A stretch of 43,561 bases of DNA from Candidatus Woesearchaeota archaeon (lineage in GTDB: Archaea > Nanobdellota > Nanobdellia > Woesearchaeales > WJKR01). The position numbers were made by a program, and so were the translations under genes. The stretch is from NCBI GenBank assembly GCA_016927245.1, contig JAFGNA010000002.1, forward strand, positions 1 through 43,561, in the 5' to 3' direction. The notes beneath the pieces are model-generated. The model saw nothing but the letters and a program-made list of their open reading frames with translations, did no database searches and had not been told where the DNA came from. Positions 23,473-32,568 of this stretch are shown in pieces (positions within the stretch are counted from its first letter, which is position 1; each line of letters begins with the position of its first letter).

Positions 23473-25657
23473 AACCTTTACCCTTAACTTGCGGCGAGAC
23501 GTTCGAGCCGAAATAGGTCACTAACAGCTTTTCATCATGTTTCGTCACGATCAACGGTTCCAAGTGGTTCCGCAGTTGGTATGCGTAGAGCCCCGCAAAA
23601 GCGGTCTTGAATTCTGAATCGATTTCCTTCCTTGTATCATCGCTCGCGCCGATGCCCGTATAATGCAGATTTTCAATCTTTTTGTAGAGGACTCTCTTGA
23701 TCTTCTCAACCATGCGGGGAGAGATGTCTGCTGTCAGGTCTGCCTCAGAGAACTTCCTGGACTTCGCCGTGATGATGCGGTCACCTTTTAATAATGTAAA
23801 TGATTCGCCTCGGTACTCTATAGTGGTATCTTTTGTGATGGTGTATTGGGCTATGATGTCTCCTCCTGTTTGCGCCAATGGCAGTATCTCATAGGTGGTT
23901 TTTCCTTTGGGGTCTTGGAAGCTTTCTCTAGGTATGACCTTGGCGAGGTAGTCCGTCATCATGCCTTCTGAGGCAACATATTTGTGCATGTTGCTTTGCT
24001 TGCTTACGTCGGCCTCGACAATGGCCATCCCTGTCATTTGCGTCCTGAGCTTGAGGTGGTCAGCGATATCGTCGTTTGCGAAGTTCCCTATGGTTTGTCC
24101 CAGGAACAAGAGGATGTAAGGGCCCAGAGCTGCTGGTCCGTAACGTTCGATGTCTCTCATGACGGTGAAGTACTCCGTCATGCCCTGCCTGAAGAGTATG
24201 CCGTTCATAGCATCCTCGGTCATTGAGTGGATGAGTTTCGGAGAGAAGAATTCTTTGAGGTTGAACTTGTCAGTTACTGCCGGTATGCCTGCGAGGTAGG
24301 CGTTTCTTCTGGCGACGTGCAAGAGGTCTTCGCTGATATCAGCAAAGTCTATCACCACATCCTTCTTAAAAGTTCCTTTGAGCGTCTTTGCGATAGCAAC
24401 TGCTTTGGTGCCGTCTCCGCATCCGACGTCGATGATCTTGATAGGATAGGGACTACTCCCTGCAGACTTGTTCACCCCATTGAACCAGGTCTCAGCCGAT
24501 TTGACGGCGTGTTCCCGAAGTTCAGGATATGATCCTCCAGCATGCTCTTTCTCGCTCAGTTCAGTGAATCTCCGGGCATTTTCCAGGCCTGTATACATTT
24601 CTTCCATGAGGTCAGAGATATCAAAGATCCTTTCCTTGCTGCTCATTCCTATTTGGAATAACAGGCGATTGATGTTCTCGATCGATTCCCTCCTGTTATC
24701 TTGTTGCTCGATTATCTTCTTGATATACATATCATAGAGCATCATTTCAGCGGTTGAGAAGGAATAACTAACGTTATCCATGACTGCTCCTTTGGCTACC
24801 TCGTCACGGGCGTGCTTTTCCGTGGCTATCCTCAGGAATTCGAGGTCCAGATAACGGAACGCACTGATGAAGTTCTCCGCGTCTCTTCTTATTGCGGGTA
24901 CGGCTGCTGGTAAAGGATATTTGAGTTCAAATTTTTGTGAGGGTTTATTCGATTGGTCATTGTTGTTATGTTTGCCTATGAGTTCGAACAGCTCTATGAG
25001 GTTTTCGAAGTCCTCTTCGCTCTCCTTGCTTCCTTTTTCTTGGATGAGGTACGCTGTACCCATCTCTATCGCTCTCTCCACGATGCTGGCCTGGAACTCG
25101 TGTACTCCATCAAAGTGTCTTGGAGGGTTTCTCACTTCCCTTTGGATAGCATCTCTTACTCGTATTGTTCCTCGGTAGAGATTGTCCAGTTTCTCCTCGA
25201 ATTCGCTTTTTTGTTCTGGCCTTTTTTGGAGGTTCGTGCCGGGTGCGTATTCATCTCTGTCCAGCTCTACCTCATTCTCCGCCTTTGGCGTGAGGAGTTC
25301 GGCGTACTTCGCGAAGGTCTCGGCAAGATGTCTCGGATAGTAGCTGAAGCCGGTACTGCCTACTGTTCTGATGCAATGGGTGATGATGATTTCTTTTTCT
25401 AATGATTTAGTCTTTTCCAAGAAGTCATCGATTGACTGTTTCTCCAATTGGATGTTATAGAAATGAATGAGTGTGTCGATGAGTGATTCGCTAGGATAAG
25501 GGCTGCTTTTTTCTGTTTGGCTTTCTCTGACCCATCGCAAGAGGTTGCTTCTCACCCTTTCGGCCGCCTCCTTGTCTCCTTGCGGGTCTCTTATTCTTCT
25601 TCCCACTAGCTCCTCGAGATTTTTGGCATTTCCGAGACTTGCTCTTTTTTCCTCCAT
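23423..25657 (-). CDS. Large protein with EgtD-like (Methyltransf_33) domain
   Basis: The C-terminal half (about residues 385-744) resembles the histidine-specific methyltransferase family (PF10017) that includes EgtD of ergothioneine synthesis. It has DVGCGDGT at 410-417, an acidic FADISEDL, and LFLGQTIGNF near 520. The first 385 residues are a helical, charged region with no family I recognise. A stand-alone EgtD is about 320 residues, so this is a fusion. No EgtB-like gene is present, so ergothioneine synthesis is not supported; the substrate may be another amine or a peptide. The gene is A/T-rich and overlaps the convergent Lrp gene by 50 bases. A ribosome-binding GGAGAG lies upstream of the ATG. 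Confidence 0.78.
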   Translation of the reverse strand: MEEKRASLGNAKNLEELVGRRIRDPQGDKEAAERVRSNLLRWVRESQTEKSSPYPSESLIDTLIHFYNIQLEKQSIDDFLEKTKSLEKEIIITHCIRTVGSTGFSYYPRHLAETFAKYAELLTPKAENEVELDRDEYAPGTNLQKRPEQKSEFEEKLDNLYRGTIRVRDAIQREVRNPPRHFDGVHEFQASIVERAIEMGTAYLIQEKGSKESEEDFENLIELFELIGKHNNNDQSNKPSQKFELKYPLPAAVPAIRRDAENFISAFRYLDLEFLRIATEKHARDEVAKGAVMDNVSYSFSTAEMMLYDMYIKKIIEQQDNRRESIENINRLLFQIGMSSKERIFDISDLMEEMYTGLENARRFTELSEKEHAGGSYPELREHAVKSAETWFNGVNKSAGSSPYPIKIIDVGCGDGTKAVAIAKTLKGTFKKDVVIDFADISEDLLHVARRNAYLAGIPAVTDKFNLKEFFSPKLIHSMTEDAMNGILFRQGMTEYFTVMRDIERYGPAALGPYILLFLGQTIGNFANDDIADHLKLRTQMTGMAIVEADVSKQSNMHKYVASEGMMTDYLAKVIPRESFQDPKGKTTYEILPLAQTGGDIIAQYTITKDTTIEYRGESFTLLKGDRIITAKSRKFSEADLTADISPRMVEKIKRVLYKKIENLHYTGIGASDDTRKEIDSEFKTAFAGLYAYQLRNHLEPLIVTKHDEKLLVTYFGSNVSPQVKGKGFKEREDSLFDVPRMSE

Positions 25658-25696
25658 TAGTGCTCTCTCCTGGGCGTGGTCGCTTCTGGTCGGTTC

Positions 25697-25704
25697 ATAT
25701 ATGT
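25697..25704 (-). promoter_or_regulatory. TATA box of the EgtD-like gene
   Basis: CATATATG on the minus strand lies about 40 bases before the ATG at 25657, leaving a leader with an AGGAGAG ribosome-binding site. Confidence 0.4.
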
Positions 25705-25863
25705 GTTTTTGTCTTCTTTTTGAGCGAGTTCATGAGTGGTGTCGTGTTCTGGTTGTGAAAAAACAGCAATAATATATAAACATTGCTTTTAATCACTCTT
25801 AAACAGTAGTGAATTTTTTTATTTGTGGGTTGGCTCGTGAAGAAGTAATTATTTCTCAAAAAA

Positions 25864-25872
25864 GTATTTATA
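25864..25872 (+). promoter_or_regulatory. TATA box of the AbrB-PhoU gene
   Basis: GTATTTATA lies 24-32 bases before the ATG at 25896. A second TATA-like run at 25770-25780 could serve either strand. Confidence 0.5.
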
Positions 25873-25895
25873 CTAGTGTTCCTTGTGTGATAAGG

Positions 25896-26819
25896 ATGAA
25901 ACGCAAAGTCAACCGTGTCGGCACCTCCACGCTCACCGTCAGCCTGCCCAGCAAATGGGCGAAGCAGCACGACATCAAGCCAGGCGACGAGCTAGAACTC
26001 GAGGAAGAAGGGCACAACCTCCTCCTGAGGATTGATGACATACGCCATGAACGCGTCCTCGACCTCGGATTGCCCTCCGCAGACGATTTCATGACGCGTC
26101 TGGTCTGCGGACCCTACCTCAAGGGCTACAAGAGCATCACCTATCACTACAGCGACCCGCAAGTGTACGCCCGCGTGCTCGGCTCCCTCAAGCACACCCT
26201 CGGCTTCGAGATAGTGGACCAGCGGGACGGCGCGTGCACCATCGCCGAGGTCTCCAGCGGATCAGAGGATAACTTCGAGAAGATCATCATACGCCTGTTC
26301 AACGTGCTGCGCACCTTCGCCTCCGAGGCGCAACGAGCCATCAAGGAAGGCCATGAGCGCTATGACGACGTGCTCGAGATAGAGTACACGTGCGACCGTC
26401 TCTCCCTGTACTGCCGAAGGCTCATCAACCGCGATGTGGTGAGCGGCAAGACCTACGATAACACTGCCATGTACCACGTCGCCTGCCTCGCGGAGCAGGT
26501 GGGCGACGAGCTCAGACAGATAATCGAGCACTTCAAGGAGACGAAGCGGGATGATTTCCGCTACGATTCCCGCCTCGACACCCTGTTCAGCGGCGTCCAG
26601 GGCAGCATCGACTACACGATGAAAAAAATAACCAACTACCTCGAAGGCCTCGACTACCGAAAGCAGATAGGATACGCTAGCGAGCAGCGCAAGTATCGCT
26701 CAGAAGCGAACAAGATGCGCGGCGCGTTCGCCTCTTTTGCAGGCGACAACCTCATCGTCTTCCACCACCTCCTCAACGCCATCGAGATAATACAACACAT
26801 GAGCGAGGAGTTGTTCTGA
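25896..26819 (+). CDS. AbrB-PhoU phosphate-signalling regulator
   Basis: The first 47 residues form a SpoVT/AbrB DNA-binding swapped hairpin (RKVNRVGTSTLTVSLPSKW, then PGDELELEE). The remaining 240 residues are helical and match the PhoU fold, with two three-helix bundles. Such AbrB-PhoU fusions are known archaeal regulators of phosphate uptake. The ATG at 25896 is chosen over an upstream in-frame GTG at 25809 because the AbrB domain begins there and a TATA box is placed correctly. Its stop overlaps the start of an inositol-monophosphatase-family gene by one base, so both are made together. Confidence 0.88.
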   Translation: MKRKVNRVGTSTLTVSLPSKWAKQHDIKPGDELELEEEGHNLLLRIDDIRHERVLDLGLPSADDFMTRLVCGPYLKGYKSITYHYSDPQVYARVLGSLKHTLGFEIVDQRDGACTIAEVSSGSEDNFEKIIIRLFNVLRTFASEAQRAIKEGHERYDDVLEIEYTCDRLSLYCRRLINRDVVSGKTYDNTAMYHVACLAEQVGDELRQIIEHFKETKRDDFRYDSRLDTLFSGVQGSIDYTMKKITNYLEGLDYRKQIGYASEQRKYRSEANKMRGAFASFAGDNLIVFHHLLNAIEIIQHMSEELF

Positions 26820-27574
26820 TGTACGAGAAAGAATTATCTGTGGTCGAGAAGGTCATGAGGGAAGCTGAAGGGTTGCTCAGGAAACACTACGACTGCGTCG
26901 TGGACGTGCAGAGGAAAAAGGACGAATCCCCTGTCACTGCAGCAGACAAGGAGTTGGACGCGCACATCAGGAAGAGGCTATTTGAGTCGTTTCCTGGTGA
27001 TGCCGTGAACTCCGAGGAGTCGCCTTGGAATACTTCCAGGGGGAGGCGGATGTGGCTCGTCGACCCCATCGACGGCACGGACAACTTCATCGAGAAGAAC
27101 GACGAGTTCAGCGTCTGCGTAGCGTTAGTCGCGGACGGGCAGCCAGTCCTGGGGGTTGTCTACGCCCCGCTCCTCGGGAAACGATACGTCGCGCTCGCGG
27201 GCCAAGGAGCATTCCTGAACGGGAAGAAGATAACGGTCGATGCGTCCAGAGACTTCTCCGAGGCGATACAAGTGGTGAGCAGGCACCTCGGCGGCGATGC
27301 TGGCAAGAGCGAATTCCCAAAAAATTTCCGGCTCGGAAGCTCAGCCCTCAGGATGTGCGCCGTCGCGGAGGGATTGGCCGACGTGTTTTTCTACCGGAAG
27401 ACTGGTGATGATTCCCGGCTGCACACCTGGGACCTTGCGGCATCGGCAATCATCTTACGAGAAGCGGGTGGTGCCGTGGTGGACCTTGAGAAGCAGGAAC
27501 TATTGTTTGGGGGCGAGCCCTCGCTCAGAAGAGGCGTGATTGCCTCGCGCAAGGACTTCATCGAGCAGTTATGA
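26819..27574 (+). CDS. Inositol-monophosphatase-family phosphatase
   Basis: The metal-binding signature DPIDGTDNF lies at about residues 81-89, with an upstream VNSEESP Glu and a downstream WDLAASAII Asp motif near residue 203. This family uses Mg2+ to remove phosphate from inositol-1-phosphate, fructose-1,6-bisphosphate or PAP; archaeal members often act on the first two. At 251 residues the length is typical. It is translationally coupled to the AbrB-PhoU regulator, which hints at phosphate-dependent expression. The 3' end overlaps the convergent large membrane protein gene by six bases. Confidence 0.92.
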   Translation: MYEKELSVVEKVMREAEGLLRKHYDCVVDVQRKKDESPVTAADKELDAHIRKRLFESFPGDAVNSEESPWNTSRGRRMWLVDPIDGTDNFIEKNDEFSVCVALVADGQPVLGVVYAPLLGKRYVALAGQGAFLNGKKITVDASRDFSEAIQVVSRHLGGDAGKSEFPKNFRLGSSALRMCAVAEGLADVFFYRKTGDDSRLHTWDLAASAIILREAGGAVVDLEKQELLFGGEPSLRRGVIASRKDFIEQL

Positions 27575-30244
27575 TTTCGCGAGGTGGATTATGAGGTGCT
27601 CTAGTTCCCCATATCCTTTCCTGTTCGCGACCTTCCCGGCCTGTGCGAGCAGGTATCCGTTCCTAGGGTCGTCGGGGCTGATGAGTTTGGTGTTGATAGC
27701 AACGCCGATGCTGGCAAGCCCTATCTTATCCTCGATATCCAAGGGCACAGGGATGCTTGCCGCTTTGTGATAGATGCGTAATCCTTCTTTCCGTTCCTCC
27801 GGGTGTTCATGGTAATGCTTGTTCGTGAACGCCTTTGCGAGCTCCCAACTCCTCGGGACCAAGTCCTGGTGGTCCCAATCAATGGCGATGACTTGATTCT
27901 CTCGCTCATCATAGAACCAATTTCTCTCTTGTGGATCTTTCTCAAAAACAAAATCTGCATATATGCTTTGCAGCAATGGATGATAGTGCTCACGGATTAT
28001 GCTCGCCATCTCCTTGTCTTCGCTCCTTTCGAGGAGCAAGGCTTTGAGGTCTCTGACTTTCCTCCCTTCCATCTTTTTGTGGATTTTGGCCAACGCCAAG
28101 GGTAGCGCCGCATACGCTTTTGTTGAGTGCTGCTCCTCGACCATGTCGTAGCGTATGCCTCTTACCATTCTGCTGACGTAATACTGATTATTATCGTATT
28201 CGATAATTGTTATAGGGCTTGCGACGAGAATCTTTTCGTCATCCAGCAACGATTTTGCTCGTTGCGCCGTTTCGTATTCCTTCCACGCCTGCTGGTATTC
28301 TTCACTTTTCTTGAATATTGTGACCCCTGAGAGGAACTTGCTCGGGCCTATGATGTATGTCTTCTTCCCTTCGTACTGATCTAACCTCTTGAGTGGGTCG
28401 TTGAGAGCCTCTTGCAACACTCGTTTCCACTGCTCTAGCCTCTTCCTCTCTAAGAGGTCATCGAGTGACAGGTCTTCCTCAATTTCTTTTTTCAACTGTT
28501 CCTTGAGCACGCGATATGTCTTAACCATCGATTCTCTCGGGTTTTTTTTGATGTTCTTGTTGAAGGATTCGAGGAACATCGCATATAACGCGTGCATCTC
28601 GGGCTTGTGCTCGGGAGTGTTCTTGATTATCTGCTCCCATGTGTCGAAAAGGCGGTGATAATTTTTTACCATGATATGATGCTCGAGCTTGAGCATCCCC
28701 TCGGTCAAGGGTTTCTTCTTGTTCGCTGCTATGGTGATCAGTTTGCTCAGCAGCGATATGGGGTTGTTGTGTTTTCTTTCGTTTTCGTTCTCCAAATAGT
28801 ATTCCAGCGCTGTTCTTCTCTGTTCGAATCCTTCGTCGAAAGAATTGGTCTTGCGCATGATTTCGAAACTGTAGAATGTCGGATAAACCACAACCTCTTC
28901 GTTCAGCTTGTCCGAGATGTCTTTCTTCTTTTTCATGTCCTTCTCCACTAGCATATTCGCTGTCAGCGAAATCAACTTTCCGAAATTCTTCCATCTCGGA
29001 TGCTGCAAATCAAGATGTGTTTCGACAAAAGCCGTTGCTGCTGTCTGGAATCCTATGACTGTGCCGCTTGCGAGTATCAGGTACTCTGTGATTAGTTGCG
29101 GGTGCAAGGGAGCGGGTATGCTGAAAAGTTTCCATACGACGTATCCTGTCGCGCCCGTCAGGCAGAGGAGGTTGCTCGTGATGATTTTCTCCTTCTGCCT
29201 GAGAAGCATATCCTTCGTACCCTTGCTCTTCGCATGTTTCCTTCTGTCATAGAGCGCTATTCCTCCCATGGCAAGTCCCATGCTCGCTGCGTACAACCCG
29301 AAAAGGTCTCTCATCCGTGGAGGTCTGTAGTTCACTATCCTTTCTAACACTTTATCTTTCTCGATATTATCGGTTGCTATAGTGTAAATGTATTGCTCTT
29401 TCCCTTTCCTTGAACTCCTGTACTCTTTGTCTAGGACATCTGCGATGATGTTCTCTTCTTTTTCTTCGGTGAACGCCAGCCATTGGTCGCGATGCTTTTT
29501 CCGTTTTATGTGCCGTTCAATGGTGCCTCGCTCCTGTGACCAGTCCCTTATGATGGAATCAGTCATCCCTGCCGCTTCTTTGTCGTAGAGATAGATATCA
29601 GTGAGCAGATATTTGAGGGTGTCTTGTATGTATTCGTTCTCTCTTGCGGCCTCTTTGAGGCTGTCTGGGTAGTGGTAGAAGCTCTCTTTTCCTTGGAGGC
29701 CATCAGGTGCGTAGATGATGATTCTTTTCCTGCTGAAGGTCTCCTCTACTTTCGTATAGGGATAGACTGCCTTTGCCCGTTCCATGAACGCAGCGAAGGC
29801 ATCCGCAGATTCTTGCGTCGGGAAGTAAATGGTGTCGATGAACCTTTGCTTGTAGTATTCTTCCTCGCCTTCTCCAAAGTGCTCAGTCCACGGTGCGTGG
29901 GGTATTGGGCGGCGATTCTTCCAAGCCTCCTTATAATAATTGAACGATGCGTCGTTGATGTAAACATATGGTGTCCTTACCTCCTCATCGTGACTCCAGA
30001 GTCGTTCCAATCGTTCTGGCTTATAGAAGAGATATTTTGTGCGATTCTTGCTTTCGTCCATCGTTCCTAGCAGGATTCCTGCTGCCAGGAATGTTCCCAT
30101 CACACCTCTCCTTGCATAGATGAGTGCGTTGCGCTTGAAGAATTTCCACTGCATGCGTCGGCGACCCTTCGGGTCTTCATAATATTCCTTGACGATGTCT
30201 TCGAGTCGGCGGGACACTATGAAGTAGTCACTTTTAAGTAGCAT
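27569..30244 (-). CDS. Large membrane protein with possible kinase-like C-terminus
   Basis: The protein has about 891 residues. A hydrophobic segment lies near 40-60 and three more near 312-332, 355-378 and 382-405; the regions between are rich in Lys, Glu, Arg and Tyr. Near residues 670-690 a SPITIIEYDN and VSRMVRGIRYD pair, followed around 765-790 by YADF, ERNWFYD and IDWDHQD, resembles the APH/choline-kinase type catalytic core. The usual HGD is replaced by YAD, so activity is uncertain. The ATG at 30244 is preferred because a TTAATAAAG box lies about 18-26 bases upstream; a longer frame would run into the ThrRS gene. Codons are A/T-rich compared with the neighbours. No established family is recognised. 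Confidence 0.7.
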   Translation of the reverse strand: MLLKSDYFIVSRRLEDIVKEYYEDPKGRRRMQWKFFKRNALIYARRGVMGTFLAAGILLGTMDESKNRTKYLFYKPERLERLWSHDEEVRTPYVYINDASFNYYKEAWKNRRPIPHAPWTEHFGEGEEEYYKQRFIDTIYFPTQESADAFAAFMERAKAVYPYTKVEETFSRKRIIIYAPDGLQGKESFYHYPDSLKEAARENEYIQDTLKYLLTDIYLYDKEAAGMTDSIIRDWSQERGTIERHIKRKKHRDQWLAFTEEKEENIIADVLDKEYRSSRKGKEQYIYTIATDNIEKDKVLERIVNYRPPRMRDLFGLYAASMGLAMGGIALYDRRKHAKSKGTKDMLLRQKEKIITSNLLCLTGATGYVVWKLFSIPAPLHPQLITEYLILASGTVIGFQTAATAFVETHLDLQHPRWKNFGKLISLTANMLVEKDMKKKKDISDKLNEEVVVYPTFYSFEIMRKTNSFDEGFEQRRTALEYYLENENERKHNNPISLLSKLITIAANKKKPLTEGMLKLEHHIMVKNYHRLFDTWEQIIKNTPEHKPEMHALYAMFLESFNKNIKKNPRESMVKTYRVLKEQLKKEIEEDLSLDDLLERKRLEQWKRVLQEALNDPLKRLDQYEGKKTYIIGPSKFLSGVTIFKKSEEYQQAWKEYETAQRAKSLLDDEKILVASPITIIEYDNNQYYVSRMVRGIRYDMVEEQHSTKAYAALPLALAKIHKKMEGRKVRDLKALLLERSEDKEMASIIREHYHPLLQSIYADFVFEKDPQERNWFYDERENQVIAIDWDHQDLVPRSWELAKAFTNKHYHEHPEERKEGLRIYHKAASIPVPLDIEDKIGLASIGVAINTKLISPDDPRNGYLLAQAGKVANRKGYGELEHLIIHLAKS

Positions 30245-30287
30245 ATAAATTTTTCTTTCTTCTTTATTAAGCTGCCATGCCCAAACC

Positions 30288-30296
30288 TTTTTAATA
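30288..30296 (+). promoter_or_regulatory. Putative TATA box of thrS
   Basis: TTTTTAATA lies 40-48 bases before the ATG at 30336, giving a short leader. The region is shared with the divergent membrane protein gene. Confidence 0.4.
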
Positions 30297-30335
30297 TCCG
30301 GAAATACCCACTTCTTCCACGGGTGAACTTTTAAT

Positions 30336-32210
30336 ATGAAAATCCTCGCCATCCACGCGGACTACCTCAACTTCGAGGTGAAGAAACAGGCGATAAAGGA
30401 CGCAGAACCGGTGAAGGACCCGAAGGCCTCCCTCAAGGAGTGCCTGGTCGTGTTCACCGCGGTCGAGAAGGCCGACGAGGCCAATCCTGGCGGCGCGTCG
30501 CAGCAGCTCGCCAGCCAGGTCATGGACATCGCCAGCCAGGTCAAAACAAAATCCGTCGTGCTCTACCCCTACGCCCACCTTAGCAGCGACCTCGGCAACC
30601 CGAAAGCCGCCAAGGAGATCCTGGCCAAGGCGGATGACGCGCTCAAGCAGGAGGGCTTCCAGGTCACGCGCTCCCCGTTCGGGTGGTACAAGTCGTTCGA
30701 GATCAGCTGCAAGGGCCACCCTTTGGCGGAGCTGAGCCGGGAGTTCACCGTCCAGGGCGAGGAGGGGGCGGAGTCCGCGGCGTTGGAGGCGGAGAAGAAG
30801 CTGAAGTCGTACTGGCACATCATGACCCCGGACGGCACGTTCCATGACCTTGACACGTTCGATTTCAAGGGCTATGAGAACCTGAAGCGCTTCGCCGTGT
30901 ACGAGTCGGACAAGGACCGCTCAGCCCCGAAGGAGCCGCACCACGTCAAGCTCATGCGCCAGTTGGAGCTCGTCGACTACGAGCCCGCCTCGGACTCGGG
31001 CAACTTCCGCTTCTACCCGAAAGGGCGGCTTATCAAGAAATTGTTGGAGGAGTACGTGACTGATAAGGTCGTCGCGTACGGCGGCGTCGAGGTCGAGACC
31101 CCGATCATGTACGACATGGCCCATCCTTCCCTGGCGAAGTACTTGCAGAAGTTCCCGGCGAGGCAGTACAGGATAGAATCGGACAAGCGCAAGTTCTTCC
31201 TCAGGTTCGCCGCATGTTTTGGACAATTTTTAGCAGCGCACGACGCCACCATCAGCTACAAGCACCTCCCCTTGCGCCTCTACGAGATGACGCGGTATTC
31301 CTTCCGTCACGAGCAGCGAGGGGAGCTCACAGGCATCCGTCGGCTCAGGGCGTTCACCATGCCTGACGTGCACGCGTTGTGCGCTGACGTGCAGCAGGCC
31401 TTGGAGGAGTACAAGGTGCGGTTCGGCCTCTCGCTCGGCACGTTGGAGGGCATCGGCTTCTCCCGCGACGACTTCGAGATGGCGTTGCGCGTGACCAAGG
31501 ATTTCTATCGTGAGCACAAGGACTTCGTCGAGTACCTAGTCAAGACTATCGGTAAGCCCATATTGGTCGAGATGTGGGATGAGCGCAAGTTCTACTTCGT
31601 GCTCAAGTACGAGTTCAACTTCGTTGATGCGAACAATAAGGCGTCCGCGTTGTCCACTGATCAGGTTGATGTGGAGAATGGCGAACGGTATGATATGCGG
31701 TTCATGAACGAGAAGGGACAGGAAGAAGTAGTGCCGTACGTGCTGCATTGTAGTCCATCAGGGGCTATCGAGCGGGTGATGTACGCGTTGCTGGAGCGCA
31801 CGTACTTCCAGGAGCAACGGGGCGAGACGCCTTCCCTCCCGTTGTGGCTCGCGCCCACCCAGGTCCGGCTCGTCCCCGTGAACGCGCAGCACGAGCACCT
31901 CGACTACTGCGAGAAATTAGCGGACCGGTTGCATGCCGCGAACATCCGCGTCGACATCGCTGACGAGCAGGAGACTATTGGGAAGCGTGTCAGGCAGGCG
32001 GAGCGGGAGTGGGTGCCGTACGTCCTCGTCATCGGTGACCGGGAGGTGGGCGGCGGTGACGTCACGGTCAGGGTTCGTGGCCAGAAGGACCAGGTCAAGC
32101 TCTCCGTCGAGGACCTCATCAAGGAGGTCAATGGGAAGACGGAGGGCATGCCATGGAAGCCGTTGCCGCTGCCGCGCCTCTTGTCGCAGCGCCCCGTCTT
32201 CGTCGGCTGA
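30336..32210 (+). CDS. thrS: Threonyl-tRNA synthetase, archaeal type
   Basis: This 624-residue class II synthetase begins with the archaeal editing domain (MKILAIHADYLNFEV), which is related to D-aminoacyl-tRNA deacylases and removes mischarged serine. The catalytic core shows motif 2 (YSFRHEQRGELTGIRRLR) and a motif 3 ending in GAIERVMYALLE. The C-terminal anticodon-binding domain starts near PLWLAPTQVRLVPV. The N-terminal domain distinguishes it from the bacterial form. It is followed by an 11-base T-run and is monocistronic. Confidence 0.97.
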   Translation: MKILAIHADYLNFEVKKQAIKDAEPVKDPKASLKECLVVFTAVEKADEANPGGASQQLASQVMDIASQVKTKSVVLYPYAHLSSDLGNPKAAKEILAKADDALKQEGFQVTRSPFGWYKSFEISCKGHPLAELSREFTVQGEEGAESAALEAEKKLKSYWHIMTPDGTFHDLDTFDFKGYENLKRFAVYESDKDRSAPKEPHHVKLMRQLELVDYEPASDSGNFRFYPKGRLIKKLLEEYVTDKVVAYGGVEVETPIMYDMAHPSLAKYLQKFPARQYRIESDKRKFFLRFAACFGQFLAAHDATISYKHLPLRLYEMTRYSFRHEQRGELTGIRRLRAFTMPDVHALCADVQQALEEYKVRFGLSLGTLEGIGFSRDDFEMALRVTKDFYREHKDFVEYLVKTIGKPILVEMWDERKFYFVLKYEFNFVDANNKASALSTDQVDVENGERYDMRFMNEKGQEEVVPYVLHCSPSGAIERVMYALLERTYFQEQRGETPSLPLWLAPTQVRLVPVNAQHEHLDYCEKLADRLHAANIRVDIADEQETIGKRVRQAEREWVPYVLVIGDREVGGGDVTVRVRGQKDQVKLSVEDLIKEVNGKTEGMPWKPLPLPRLLSQRPVFVG

Positions 32211-32217
32211 AGAAAAC

Positions 32218-32228
32218 TTTTTTTTTTT
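32218..32228 (+). terminator. Poly-T terminator of thrS
   Basis: Eleven consecutive T begin eight bases after the thrS stop, the standard archaeal intrinsic termination signal. Confidence 0.75.
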
Positions 32229-32250
32229 AGGGGGGGAGAATGAGTCTTTC

Positions 32251-32442
32251 TTATTTCCCGAAGGCTTCCTCGTAGGCCTTGTCGCCTTTTTTGTCGCTTT
32301 CCTTCTTCTCTTCTTCCTCGTCGTACCCGGCCATGAAGGCTTCCTCTTCCGGGCTGATCTCGTCGTTCTCGGTCAGGTCTTCGCGTGTCTCTTCGTCGTA
32401 CACGGATTCGAACTGGTCCTCTTCCTCATAATCGTCTGGCAT
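32251..32442 (-). CDS. Small acidic protein
   Basis: The protein has about 63 residues, rich in Glu and Asp (MPDDYEEEDQFE, YDEEEEKKE), and no hydrophobic core or motif I can name. It is probably largely disordered. The ATG at 32442 is preferred; a GTG two codons upstream is possible. A clear TATA box 23-31 bases upstream and the 3' end placed against the thrS terminator support it as a gene. A charge-based interaction partner is possible but not shown. Confidence 0.65.
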   Translation of the reverse strand: MPDDYEEEDQFESVYDEETREDLTENDEISPEEEAFMAGYDEEEEKKESDKKGDKAYEEAFGK

Positions 32443-32464
32443 GGCCACTCCCGCTGGGAGGCGC

Positions 32465-32473
32465 TATTTATAC
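32465..32473 (-). promoter_or_regulatory. TATA box of the small acidic protein gene
   Basis: The minus strand reads GTATAAATA-type sequence 23-31 bases before the ATG at 32442. Confidence 0.55.
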
Positions 32474-32537
32474 TTTTCGTCAAGCGTTTAAAACCGAATT
32501 TTTTTTCTATAGAGCAATGAATTGGTGCTAGGGAACC

Positions 32538-32545
32538 TATAAAAA
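32538..32545 (+). promoter_or_regulatory. TATA box of the winged-helix gene at 32569
   Basis: TATAAAAA lies 24-31 bases before the ATG at 32569. Confidence 0.6.
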
Positions 32546-32568
32546 CCACCGCTCCCTCACCCACCCCT

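Noticed and set aside
7676-25657. Ergothioneine pathway made of the GCS2 ligase (EgtA-like) and the EgtD-like protein
   Set aside because: The two genes are 14 kb apart, no EgtB-like or EgtC-like gene is present, and the GCS2 gene is coupled to a GshB-like ligase instead.
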